From positions 63,646,220 through 63,710,219 of the forward strand of contig OY282609.1 of the NCBI GenBank assembly GCA_958298945.1: a DNA stretch of 64,000 nucleotides, in the 5' to 3' direction. Shown here in pieces: positions 22,217 through 34,054 of the stretch. This stretch comes from Atherix ibis. Taxonomy: Eukaryota; Arthropoda; Insecta; Diptera; Athericidae. The position numbers were made by a program, and so were the translations under genes. Numbering within the stretch: position 1 is the stretch's first letter; every line of letters begins with the position of its first letter. The notes beneath the pieces are model-generated. The model saw nothing but the letters and a program-made list of their open reading frames with translations. It had not been told where the DNA came from and did no database searches.

Positions 22217-24534
22217 TTTATTTGAAATATTATCTATAAAAATACTATAAAAGTTCTCAAAATATTATTGAAATTAAATAACATTTTTACTTTTATTTTT
22301 ATGACAAAAACTCAAACCTTTTGACAACATATTGGGGTGGAACTCAACTATTTAATTAAATTGTTAAAAATTTATTATTATTATTATCAAGTAAACTAAT
22401 AATTTAAATCTATATCTACTTGATTGTATATACTGTGAGCTTAGTGCCCACTACAAATACAATAAAAGGAGAACTATTTAAAATCTTCTTATTTTACCAG
22501 CGGATTCAAAACAGTTTAATATCAAAGACAACAACTTTAGCAACTTCAAGAGAAAGATTAAAAATAATTTCGTCCATTTTATATGAGTGTATGCATTATT
22601 ATGCTTAGTATACCATTTCAGTAGTTGGTAAATTTCAAAATTTTATCCCCAAGTATTAGCGCAACAAAAGAATGTAGAGCTTGCATGTCTGTCATTACCA
22701 CGCCTTTTTTTCTATGACTTTTTTTTACCATATTTTTTTCTATTAAATTCTCTTCTTTTATAATCTTTATAGTTGCTAAATAATAATATCTATTTATACT
22801 TTTTCTTATGTTTTTTTTTCTAGAAACGCTTCTACTTTTATTCATAGTCGAGTCATATTTTCAATCCCCTTCGAAAATTCGAAAAATACCATATCTCGGA
22901 CCAAAATGAATTGTTTGGCCAATTTGTTAATAAAAATATCATCTTCAACTGGCTAAACACATCTAGACACGAAGCATTATCTGTTTTTTATTCTGTACTA
23001 CGACTTGTTGAATGATCACAAAAATTCGTTCTCCACATTGTTATTGTTGCAACCTCCTTGTCAATGATTCTCCTTATGACAGACTATTTGCACAGTTGCT
23101 TTTGCCTTTTATGTAAGCAACCTCTAACTTTTTAGGTTTAAACATAGAAAAATGCTTCTATTTAAGGCTTGCCAGCTTATAACATAGCTTTCGTCCTGTG
23201 AATAGGTGACTTTTATAGTAGAAATCTGGCTACGTACCAAGAAAATCAGCTGTTGCTGTGCGATGACGAATTCTTCATCATATCGAAGAAGAAAGATTTT
23301 GGCTTAGAATACTGGTTAAAAAAGTAAACGGCAAATGAATAATATATCTTTGTCCAAATTTCCAATAATTTTTAAATTTACCATGGAATCTATTTTGCAG
23401 TATGTAGAAAAAATAAAATAATAATTATTTTGCATCAAAAAAGTCAATTTCATGTTGAATAAGTATAAAAAAATTTACCAAAGAAATAGTGTTTAGAATA
23501 TTTTTCATGTATAATTTATATTAAAAATAAGTCTACTTATACTAAAAAAGTAAATAACGGACATTAAATATTAAAAGCAACAATGTATCAGATTTATTAT
23601 ATTTTAGGTTCTATATCAATATCCAATTTTATCAGGATTTTGTTGTCCTTGTTGTAGTATCATTGAATAGAGAATTTTCAAAGAAATAGAATCTGAAGAT
23701 GCTCTTGATCCAAGTTGTTGGCAAACACTTAAAACGACGATGACGTCACACTCAACGTTGTACTGTATATAAACAAGTATTTTGTCTACTTCTACATCAA
23801 GATGTCCTTACAAAAGGCATGCATGATTCCAAGCACCTGTCATACCTTCCTTCTGTATCTATTACTTGAAAAAGTAATTGAATATGCGTGGAATACTAAC
23901 GAGACATACCAACTTTGTGTCGTAAAAATGGTTTTGGAAAAGAAACAGAACTGAGAAAGATCAAATGAAATCCGCACGAAACCGCTTCCATGTGCAGTTT
24001 TTCCCCATTTAATACCAGGGAGTGTCTACTGTCTTGTTTTGAATATGTGGATATAGAAGTCAAGTACTATAAGAACCTCCTTGCAGAACAGTCCTTTACA
24101 TTGACTAGGTGTAACTATATGATAGTATGTGATAGAGATAAGTACTGCTTGATGAGTATTTTTCTAAAGAGACCTTTTCATTAACGAGTAGTCTTCTGTA
24201 AGTATACTTGAACTATACTCACTCTTCTGGCCTTTGAATATTTAGATATTTAGAACTGATTTCGTTTAAGTTTGGTTGTAGATACTCGTAACATTCTTCG
24301 ATAATAGAATTGCTTTTGATTTGCCAATGAGACAAATGGCCTTCTTTGCATATTTTGTTTCAAATATTTGTAGTCCAATAATCAATATTCTCTAGAGATT
24401 CTGTATGAGTTGATATTATGTATGAATATTTTTCCCCAGTTCCCTTTTCCGTTACGAAAAGTCCTTTTTCAGAACTTTTATCAATTGAATTTTTTTAAAT
24501 AAATATATTTTTTCTTTATTTTCATATAAGTATG
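22217..24534. other. Intergenic AT-rich sequence, nothing recognised
   Basis: About 2.3 kb. I looked for exons, RNA genes and transposon ends and found none that I can support. Short frames at 22420-22608, 22618-22845 and 23990-24184 have no recognisable features. Confidence 0.5.
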
Positions 24535-24536
24535 TA

Positions 24537-25818
24537 CGAGGGTCATTCAACAAGTACTTAGCCTACAAAAGAAAAACGAAAATTTTGGAAAGGTGGCAAT
24601 TTATTTTTCCACATAATCTCCTTCAAGCTCGATACACTTGGCCCAGCAATGCTCTAACTTTTTTAACCCGTCCAAAAAATTATTTTGTCGAGGGAAGCAA
24701 AATAGGCCGCCGTGGCGACGATGACCTCCTCATTCGACCCAAATCTATTCCCGGCGAGTGATTTTTTCAGGTTTGGAAACAAAAAGTAGTCACAGGGGGC
24801 CAAATCTGGAGAGTACGGTGGATGGGGCAGCAATTCGTAGCGCAATTCGACCAATTTGTCCATGGCGACGGCGGAGGTGTGAGTCGGCGCGTTGTCGTGG
24901 TGGAACAGCGCTTTTTACTTCGCAAAGCGGGGTCGCTTTTTCTTCAATTCGACGTCAAATCGGCCCAATAAGTCAGCATAGTAGCGCCCCGTGATTGTTT
25001 TACCCTTCTCGAGGTAATCGATGTTGATCACACCTTGTGAATCCCAGAAAACGGTGGCCATCACCTTTCCGGCCGATCAAACAGTCTTCGCCTTCGGAGC
25101 ACGTTCGCCGGGTGAAGTCCACTGTTTCGACTGTTCCTTGGTCTCTGGTATGTACCAGTGAATCCATGTTTCGTCAACGGTCACGAAACGACGCAAGAAC
25201 TCCGCTGGATTGCGCTGAAACAGCGCCAAACACGTTGCCGATGTGGTCTCACGGTTGCGCTTGTTTTCCGGTGTGAGCAAACGCGGCACCCATCGCGCCG
25301 ACAGCTTTCTCATGCCCAGTTCTTCGTGTAGAATATGATGCACCGTTTCTACTGCGATGCCCACAGTCTCAGCTATCTCGTGAACCTTCAATCGACGGTC
25401 TGCCAACACGAGATCGTGGACTTTTTTAACGTTTTCCTCCGTAGCAGCCGTTTTCGGGGCACCTGGGCGTTGCTCATCAAAAACTGACGTGCGGCCACGA
25501 ACAAACTCGTTGAACCAATTCTTGACGGTCGCCATCGAAGGAGAAGAGTCACCATACACAGCATCCAAGCGATCTTTGATTTCGCTGCGCGTTTTCCCTT
25601 CTAAAAACAAGAATCTAATCACCGAACAATATTGTTCTTTTTCCATTTTTGTGCAACCGACCGACACGCTCGCTTTCAAAGGCTCTCAAAACAAAACTAA
25701 TGAAGGGAATCGACTTTGACAGTAGGCTACTAAAAGAATGTACTGCACGATGGTAAATTTTTTTTGTGACAGCAGTTCTATCGGGCGGTGAGGCTAAGTA
25801 CTTGTTGAATGACCCTCG
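24537..25818 (-). mobile_element. Mariner family C, near full-length copy 1
   Basis: Flanked by TA (24535-24536, 25819-25820). Inverted ends read CGAGGGTCATTCAACAAGTA on the left and its complement on the right. At 1282 bp it is close to complete. GC content of the transposase region is clearly higher than in the surrounding AT-rich DNA, as often seen for mariners recently spread into an AT-rich host. It is in opposite orientation to the second copy at 60301-61591. Confidence 0.95.
24601..25646 (-). pseudogene. Mariner transposase, family C, with premature stops
   Basis: The ATG at 25646-25644 gives MEKEQYCSVIRFLFLEGKTR. The frame is open through both DNA-binding modules, the WVPRLLTPENKRNR linker and the first catalytic motif (VTVDETWIHWY) to GERAPKAKTV. 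There a stop (TGA where the sister copy has CGA) interrupts at about 25077. The same frame continues with SAGKVMATVFWDSQGVI and hits a second stop near 24917. It still encodes LFHHDNAPTHTSAVAM (second Asp) and PYSPDLAPCDYFLFPNLK (third Asp), 34 residues apart. A frameshift near 24690 destroys the last 40 residues. Confidence 0.92.
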
Positions 25819-25820
25819 TA

Positions 25821-27087
25821 GGCCCAATCGAATTGAATTTGTAATTTCTTTTTTATAGTAACATTACTTGAAATTTAAATGGATCATTTTTGTAAATTTT
25901 TAGTTTATTTTAATAACATTCGGTATTCACACTCTCTAAAAAATATATAATAAGTAATTGTTACTATCCCGCATATCCTTTTTAATCTATATACTTCTGT
26001 TAAATTATATTTTATCCTCTTTTCTAGTTTAACCAGTAGATAAGCAAAATTTTCCATATTTTACGGATGTAGTCTACATTACATTATTGCTCAGCAACGA
26101 AAAAAATCCCAAATGGACTATAAATTCTCATAGCAATATATTCTTTGGTTAATGTGCTTTACACTTTTACCCTCTTACCTTTAATCATAGTGTTGATTAC
26201 TTGTATTTGTTTGAAGGAGTATAGTGCCACTTTGCCAACCTATTGTTTTATATGTGTAGTTGTATATTGTAAACTTATCCTGCATTTATACAAAAATATT
26301 TTTGTTAAGACTAAACAAACCTTTTTTTTTATATTGACATTACGAATTTCTTAAAAAAAAACCTTTTTCTATCTGTTCATTAGTTTTTATTTTTTAAATT
26401 TAATTCATTTCGTTTTTATAATATACAAAAAAAAAAAATGATTTGCCTGTATTTTTTAATGTTTTTCTATTTATTTTCTAGTTAAAATTATTAAATATTA
26501 TTTATGTTAGTAAATGGAAACGGGTTTTTATTACATTCACGGGTAAAGTATAATTCAAAAGTGTAATTTCCTGTCAGCAAAAGATAAGGATATTATTAAT
26601 TATATTGCTTGTACATTTTGCTATTGTAATAATGATAATAGCGGTTATATAAATGATTATGATAATAGAAATTATAGTATACAATTGTATTATTATTGCG
26701 AGTATATACGTATAAACCTTAATGCTTTTTATGGCTCTTACAACTATGTATGTTTAAATTCAAATTTACTAAACAAAATATTTTTTAAATCAAAATTATG
26801 TAATAATAATAAAATATATGATTATACAGGTACATACACATAGAGTGATGTAGAAAGAAAAATATTCTATCCTTTCATAATTTAAGAGGTATGGTTCTGA
26901 GCACGATAATCAATTTGTAAAGCATGCCAATTTTAATATATCAATATTAAAATATTCAAAAAATTAAATATCTTTCAAATTCAAAATTTTACATTTTTCC
27001 AGATCTAGTGTTGTTCATGCAACAAATGAACTTCTTTTAAGAATAAGTTTTTTTTATTTTAAACTTAGCATCAAATTCTGTTGTTAA
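25821..27087. other. Intergenic AT-rich sequence, nothing recognised
   Basis: Very AT-rich, with long T- and A-runs and (TAA)-like stretches. No gene or transposon end was found. Confidence 0.55.
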
Positions 27088-27089
27088 TA

Positions 27090-28305
27090 CGTTGTGTATA
27101 AGCTTAAATTCGCTGTTTGCTCTTGAATGGTGTGAATGACCGTATTAAGCTACTATGGGCACGCCATACTTTTTTTTTATGAGTTTGACATCTGTCAACA
27201 TTAATCAGTGCAAATTGTCAGCAATTTCGTACAGCAACATACATTTTTCTTTTGGTAATCATGTCTAGTTTTTTGCCAGAAAAAGAGCATTTCTGCTTCA
27301 ATTTGAAGAAATCGGCTGGCGAATCGAATCGAATGCTTATGGAGGCCTATGGTGATAGTGTTTTATCGAAAACAATGTGCTGAGATTGGTTTCGTCGGTT
27401 CAAAGACGGCAATTTTGACTTGTGGGACAAGAAGCGTGAAAATCGGCCTAGGAGGATGGAGGACAAACAATTGCAGGCTCTTTTGGACGAAGACGATACC
27501 CAATCACAAAATAAGTCTGCGTGCCATGGGGAAGATTGAAAAGATCGGAAAATGGGTGCCGCATGAATTAAACGATAGGCAGATGGAGCGACGCCAAAAC
27601 GCATGCGAAATCTTGCTCGCCAGACAAAAAGAAAGTTGCTTCTGCATCGGATTGTGACAAGCGATGGAAAGTGGATATATTTCGAGAATCATAAATGCAA
27701 GAAATCGTGGGTTGATCACGGCCAACCATCAACATCTTCCCCACGACCAAATCGCTTCGGACGGAAGACGATGGTGTGTGTTTATTGGGATCAGCAGGGT
27801 ATCGTCTACTATGAGATGTTGAAACCTGGTGAAACGGTCAATGCCCACCGCTACCACCAACAACTGATCAAATTGAACCGTACTCTATGAAAAAATGACG
27901 AATTATCAACAAAGACATGACAAGCTGATTTATCTCCACGAAAACGCACCATCGCACACGTTAAAAATGGTCCAAAACTACTTGGAGACACTCAACTGGG
28001 AGGTGCTACCCCACCCCGCTTATTCACCAGACCTGGCCCTTTCCGACTACCACCTGTTTTCGTCGACGGGCCACGCGCTCGTTGAGAACCACTTGGATTC
28101 TTATGAAGACGTCCGAAAATGGCTTGATGAGTGGTTTACCCCGAAAGAGAACGATTTTTTTGGCGTGGTATCCACAAATTACCCGAAAGATGGAAAAAAT
28201 ATATAGCTAGCAAGGGCAAGTACTTTGAATAAATTTGTTTTTACTTTCTATGAAAAAACATGTTTTTTTGATTTAAAAACAGCGGATTTAAGCTTATACA
28301 CCTTG
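27090..28305 (+). mobile_element. Mos1-like mariner, family D, copy 1
   Basis: The inverted ends share TGTATAAGCTTAAAT and CGCTGTTT; the right end, complemented, reads CAAGGTGTATAAGC. TA flanks both sides (27088-27089, 28306-28307). The protein closely resembles Mos1 of Drosophila mauritiana along its whole length (mauritiana subfamily). Confidence 0.92.
27261..28232 (+). pseudogene. Mos1-like transposase, disrupted
   Basis: The ATG is at 27261. Recognisable in order are MSSFLPEKEHFCFNLKKSAG, a stop inside the first helix-turn-helix region (before DWFRRFKDGNFDLWD), and LQALLDEDDTQSQ. A deletion then removes the second DNA-binding helix, leaving a frame change into the MGKIEK region. The linker is WVPHELNDRQMERRQNACEILL. 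Other frames carry HRIVTSDGKWIYF (first catalytic Asp retained), GKTMVCVYWDQQGIVYYEML, then LHENAPSHT and YSPDLALSDYHLF (third Asp). The second catalytic Asp, HDN in Mos1, is Glu here (HEN). At least two frameshifts and two stops make it dead. Confidence 0.9.
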
Positions 28306-28307
28306 TA

Positions 28308-29234
28308 AATAAAAATTATAAAATTAATTTTAAACAAATATTCAAATAATTTTGGATATTATCAAAATTTATTGTTGTTCTAGTAATGTATATTTTTTAA
28401 TGACACTTATATGAATAGAGGTTAACTTTATATATAAAAACTTACCCGTACATATGTGTATATGTGTTAAATATTTGCCTCTCGTTAAACTACCTATTAC
28501 ATAGAATTTATAAAAAGTTTTAACTATTTTTTCATAGTAGTAATCAAAAAATATAGTATTACAATATATAATATTTTTCCGATTAGTTTTATTTGATGGG
28601 GTAGAAATTTTGCTAGTTAAGCAAAATCTTAGTACCAAAAAGAAAACACTTTGAAACTTTTCCTTCTTACATGTTGAGGCAAAACGTAAAGTAAAATGGG
28701 GAAGAATTTTTTTTCAAAGAAAGTTTTATTTATAAAATTGAAATGAAGGTTTATCGTATTCTGAAGTTTTTTTCGTAATAATAATAATATTATATTATTA
28801 AGAAAAAATTTCTTACAATAAAATAAAATAATAATTATAGAATATCTGTTAGTTCAGATATTATTATAGGAATCATATATTAGATAGTATTTCTAAATCC
28901 TTTTAAATTAGTTTTTATTCTTTTAAAAGAGTAAATGATTGTTTTGTAGCATTTTGGCTAAAGTTTTAACTGTTCTTTATTGGAAGCAACTTTTTGAAAT
29001 CATGTTATTCTGTAAAAATAGTCTTCTAGTTTTATTTTTTAATGTTTAAATAGCTATTAAGTTTTCCTTCATTTTCTTTCTACAAATATCTTCTATTTGA
29101 AGATAATTCAGCAAGATTCAGAATAAATTTATAAATAATTCCAAGACCACGAACTTTCCCATATATAGCTTATAAGTGGCTCATACGACACTAGTGACCG
29201 TATAGAATAAGATAAGTGAAGTTTTAGTACGTTA
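28308..29234. other. Intergenic AT-rich sequence, nothing recognised
   Basis: No gene recognised. It contains short ATA/TAT-rich runs near 28780-28800. Confidence 0.55.
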
Positions 29235-29240
29235 CGAAAA

Positions 29241-29900
29241 ATGGAACAGCGAAATTTGCAGCCACGATGTGCTATTAAATTTTATGTTAAACTTGGTGAT
29301 TTTCTGAGTTTGACTTACGAAAAATTACTAGGAAACTATGGGTAATTTTTTTTTGTAGAGTAAATATTTTGCGGTGGAATAAAGTATTTTTGGAAGGCGA
29401 AGAATAACTGTTTGGTTAGTATTGAAGCTATTTGAAAGGTGCAGAGTTAGGATTCTTCGCGTCAGCTTAGACATTGCAGCTATTGGAATGTTTCACCATG
29501 ACAACGTATCCACCAACAAGTTTTTATCTAGAAAGGGATCTTTATGGATTCTTAGGCTCCTTATTCACCTAATTTTTAATCCGCGTTAATTTTTTTTGTT
29601 CTCCAATATCAAACACGTTTTAAAAGGATGATATTTTGCTGCTGTCGATAACATTCGAAGGAGTGTAACGGAAGTGCTGAAGGCTATTCCAGCTGAAGCG
29701 TTCCAGTAAGAGCGGAAACAACGCTTCCACCGAATTTTATTTATATACGTTTATCTTATAACCTTCCAAGTAGTTGTTTGGACAGCTTTCGTTAAAAAAA
29801 TGTATTATTTTGTTATAAAAAAAAAATAATTTAATGTATAAAAATATAAGAAACCTATTGTTAAAAAAAATCAGTTTCACCCTTTTTTTGCCATACCTCG
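29241..29900 (+). mobile_element. Decayed mariner, family G
   Basis: The ATG at 29241 is followed by EQRNLQPRCAIKFYVKLGDF, then pieces such as RWNKVFLEGEE. An inner deletion leads to a damaged second-Asp region (HHDNVSTNKFLSRKG) and C-terminal segments similar to FFLFSNIKHVLKG and DNIRRSVTEVLKAIPAEAFQ. All lie in drifting frames. The order and spacing match insect mariner transposases that begin EQR..IKFCVKLG. The right end (GCCATACCTCG followed by TA at 29901-29902) looks like a mariner terminus; I could not find its partner on the left. It is the oldest-looking mariner here, and its assignment rests on short stretches. Confidence 0.65.
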
Positions 29901-29902
29901 TA

Positions 29903-30546
29903 TACTATTGTATATCATGTCAATTCTAGTTCAATAAATGCATATACTCGCAATTGGGTTGTACCAACTCTAAAAGTACTTTTTTCACTAATCTTCAATT
30001 TCAGGTTAACAATATTTATCTGAAGATTATTATTGCCTAAAAATAGATGTACGAATGGAAGAACAATATTACTATCGTATAAGAAAGGGTATATTTCAAA
30101 AATAATAATGGCAATTATAAAAAATAATAGTATCTATATGTGTAAATTGGAAACAAATTATCTGTCTCTGGTTTATTCTGAAGTGATGACAGTCAATCAT
30201 CCACAATTGATTTGACAATTATTCTAGTTCCAACTTTTTTGTGTGAAGATGTTTCCATTAGGATGTTCGTGTTAAAAAATGTGTTTAAATGAGATTTTTT
30301 CATATGCTTTTGAAGTTGTAATAATAGATTTGCTAATAGATAAATATTTATATTTAATTTGTATTTTTGTTGAAATAATTTATTCTTTTCAATTCTTTTA
30401 AGTGTTAATAAATATTATTTCAAATATTACAAAATATTATATATTTTTCCCAATCTATAGTTTTGTTTTTTCATATATTAAGACATGTATCTTGCGAAAT
30501 TTAATTTTTTTAGAAATGTGATTTGCAGTACAGATTCTATTTCAAT
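29903..30546. other. Intergenic AT-rich sequence, nothing recognised
   Basis: AT-rich unique sequence between the mariner relic and the target duplication of the next retrotransposon. No gene was seen. Confidence 0.55.
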
Positions 30547-30556
30547 ATACCATAAA
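30547..30556. repeat. Target-site duplication, left copy (ATACCATAAA)
   Basis: The 10-bp sequence ATACCATAAA occurs here and again at 32804-32813, exactly bracketing the jockey insertion. Confidence 0.85.
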
Positions 30557-32803
30557 ATACCACTCTTGAGGTCCGACCAGTGCCAGAAACCTTCCCGATA
30601 TTCTAGACTATTTCATCCCCACACCCATACATTCTATTAAATCTTCCATAGATACACTCCTTGACCTGAATTCCGACCATACCCCTGTTCTCCTAACACT
30701 AGACACTTCTTCTTCCTTAAAATCCTATCCTGCCAAACTTGTAAATGGGAAAGTTGATTGGGACATTTTCAGACAGAACTTAGACCAACAGATTCATTTA
30801 CAACAAAGCCTAAAGAACGTACAAGAAATAGACGATGCCGTAAACGACTTGACTGTTTGCATACAGAACTCAATCACTAACGCCCACATAACTCATAACA
30901 AACCAACCATACAAGAACATGACTATAATCTTACGCAAAAAATTCGCAGCTTGATAAGCGAGAAACGTCGAGCCAGGGCCCAGTGGCAACGTTCAAGAAT
31001 GCCAAATGAGAAGAAAAAACTGAACCAACTACAACGAGAACTGAAACAAGAAATAATTAATTATAACAACGAACGATTTACTGAATACACAGAATCACTG
31101 ACAACTAATAAGTCACTCTGGACAGCTACCCGACGAATTCTCAAATACAAAACAGCTACACACCCGCTCCGGAATACCGACGAAACCTGGGCAAAAACAG
31201 ATAAACAGAAAGCCGACATCTTCGGCAAACACTTAGAAAACATCTTTAAACCTCACAAAGATGTCCAAGACATTTTGCATGACGAACAAATATTCCGACA
31301 AATATCAACTCAGTTGCCCATAAGTCCACCTCCTAAGTTTTTCACTCCTTCCGAAGTTAAATTCACAATAGAAAACCTTTCCAATAAAAAAGCCCCAGGA
31401 TATGACCTAATAACTTCAGAAATCCTGAAACAAATTTCCAAAAAAACCCTCGTCCTTATAACCTATATTTATAATAGTATCCTGTGGAAGTTTTCCATAA
31501 TTAAGATGATCCCAAAGCCCAAAAACCTTCCTACCTCATATAGACCTATAAGCCTCCTTCCCATGTTATCAAAAATCCTAGAAAAATTAATCCTAAAACG
31601 CCTTTATCCCATTTTTGAAACCGAGGGTGTTATTCCTCAGCATCAGTTTGGATTTCGACCAGAGCATTCCACTATCCAGCAGTGTCATCGCATAGTCGAC
31701 TACATAGCGTGTTCGCTAGAGCGAAAGGAATACTGCCCAGGAGTGTTTCTTGACATTTCGCATGCTTTCGACCGTGTATGGCACCCTGGATTGCTTTGGA
31801 AGTTGCAGCGAGTCCCGTACCCTCGAGTTATTTCCACATCCTTAAATCTTATCTCTCAGACCGATATTTTCAGGTAGCTGAAAATATTGAGTACTCTGAC
31901 ATTTATTCAATTTCCGCCGGTGTCCCTCAAGGAAGTATCCTAGGTCCTATCCTATATTACATTTATACCCATGACATTCCTTGCCACAACAACATCCTAA
32001 CCGCAACATATTCTGACGATACAGCCATTCTGACACATCACAAAGATCCTTCCACAGCCATTAGTATCCTACAGAACCATATCCACTCCTTAGAAACTTG
32101 GTTCAAAAGGTGGAGAGTGAAGGTAAATGAGCAAAAATCTGCTCATTTAACTTTCACACTCTGCCGAGAACAAATTCCCGACATAACCCTAAACGGCGGT
32201 ATTATTCCACAAAAAAATTGCGTACGTTACCTTGGACTTATATTCGACAAACGGTTAACCTGGAACCTTCGGACGATACAAACAATTATTACGTCTCGTA
32301 GACAGTAAATCAAAACTTACAACAACAAGTAAACTATTACTATACAATACGGTTTTGAAACCAATATGGACATATGGTCTAGAACTTTGGGGTTCGACTA
32401 AGCATACCAACTCCCTACCAATCCAATCCCTACAATCCCGAATCCTTCGTAAAATTGTCAATGCCCCCTTTTATGTGCGAAACACTGTTATCCACCGTGA
32501 CCTAAATGTTCCATTTGTTCGTGAACTATGCATCTCCCGATATAAAAAATTCCATTCGCACCTATCCTTCCACCCTAATCCTTTAGGAAGGGAACTTTTT
32601 ACTCCCACCCTTCCATCGGGAGTTTAAAACGGCGATGGCCGAGAGATTCCTTAAAATTATAAAATAAAATTACCCTGTTCTGAGGTAACATCGATGGGTG
32701 TTTTCCTCCACATGTCTTAATGTCCTTGTATATTCCCGTAAAAAATCTGCTTGTTACTAGCATAAGTAGTTGTAGATATCATTTAAAATGAAAAAAAAAA
32801 AAA
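30557..32803 (+). mobile_element. Jockey-clade non-LTR retrotransposon, copy 2 (5'-truncated)
   Basis: Insertion of 2247 bp with a poly-A tail at about 32789-32803, bracketed by the 10-bp target duplication ATACCATAAA. It starts inside the endonuclease domain of ORF2, so ORF1 and most of the endonuclease are absent. It is the same family as the minus-strand copy at 2749-3859, with which it shares most of the 3' UTR sequence next to the tail. Confidence 0.95.
30568..32627 (+). pseudogene. Jockey ORF2 (end of endonuclease + reverse transcriptase), disrupted
   Basis: It opens with the last part of the endonuclease (LDLNSDHTPVLLTL). A linker follows, then the RT fingers (APGYDLITSEIL, SYRPISLLPMLSKILEKLI, HQFGFRPEHSTIQQ) and motif A (FLDISHAFDRVWHPG). 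An in-frame loss of about ten residues near 31480 removes the part between YIYNSIL and WKFSIIKMIPKP. A frameshift near 31815 moves the frame. After it come GVPQGSILGP and motif C, which reads YSDD, where the sister copy has YADD. A second deletion near 32270 removes about 40 codons after LTWNL. The C-terminal block resumes at about 32340. It cannot produce an active enzyme. Confidence 0.92.
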
Positions 32804-32813
32804 ATACCATAAA
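32804..32813. repeat. Target-site duplication, right copy (ATACCATAAA)
   Basis: Second copy of the 10-bp target duplication directly after the poly-A tail of the jockey element. Confidence 0.85.
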
Positions 32814-34052
32814 CTTGGTATTTATCATTAACTTACCTTTCTCATAAAAACGAAATTCTACTCATTTTATAATATTGATACGAGTATAATAACTTCACTA
32901 ATATTATTATTGATAGTATTTTACTTACCATATTCTTGAATTATTTCATCTCATCTTATTACAGTCTTAAAATTTCAAGGAATTTAAGAACTTTTTTTAA
33001 TCAAATTTTACCACATAACATTTTTAAAATTCCTATACTCTAAACAAAGTTTTAAAAATGTTCTACTTGATATTTTTTATGGTACTTGTTAGAAAAATTT
33101 TTTTTGCTATTAGAAGAAAATAAAATATCTTCGATTAGTTGGAATATTTTTGATAAGTTAATCTGTATTATAATTGAAGATAGTAGTTTCAGATATACTG
33201 AATTTTTCTATGGAATTGTTTGATAAACAAAGGATACGAAATTAAAGACACTTTCAAAAAGTCTATGTACAATAACAGCTTAAGCTTTGTATGCAATTCA
33301 CATAAATCTGAGAAATTCATTATATTCTTATGAATTTTTTAAATCAAAATTTTATCACAAGAAACTAATTTCCTCTCAACTTCTTTGCTTATCGTTAAAA
33401 TTCATCTTTTTTATGATGGAATAAAAATTGTTTTTTTTTATTACTATTCGTTTTTATCTAGAATCGTACTTTTATTTGAATTTTAATAATTTCTTTGGAA
33501 AGATTTTCATTTCAAATCTCTTTCTATCATTCGCGTTTTGTTCAGTTTACCTTCAATCTTCAAGAACAGATTATTATACAGTGAATGAATTCAAGATTAA
33601 TAAAAAATATATTATATAAATACTATATTCTAAGAATATCTTAAAATATTCTAGGAATGTAATATTTTTAAATTTTTAAATATATTCTCAATCAACATTT
33701 TTAAAATCGTTAAAAAATGAAGATATTTTCTAAAATATAATTTATATCTTGGATTGTAAATGTATAATCTAAAATTTACTGCTTCAATAAATAAAACTGT
33801 TCTCGGAGAAATTTATATGATCAGAAAAGATAGATTAAATGGCGGTCTATCTATCTGTAGTAGAAGTAATATTGCTATGGACAACCTTATATGTTGACAA
33901 AATTAAACAAACAATTTAAATGATTTTGTCGTTTGTATACATTTAAATCTATCTTCATTAATAAATACATCGCTACAAAAATGTTAATCAATTTTTTTTG
34001 CAATCACAAATCTAATAGTTCGTATTGCAGTGCCTACAATTTTTTGTTCTAC
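32814..34052. other. Intergenic AT-rich sequence, nothing recognised
   Basis: Unique AT-rich sequence; no gene or repeat recognised. Confidence 0.55.
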
Positions 34053-34054
34053 TA

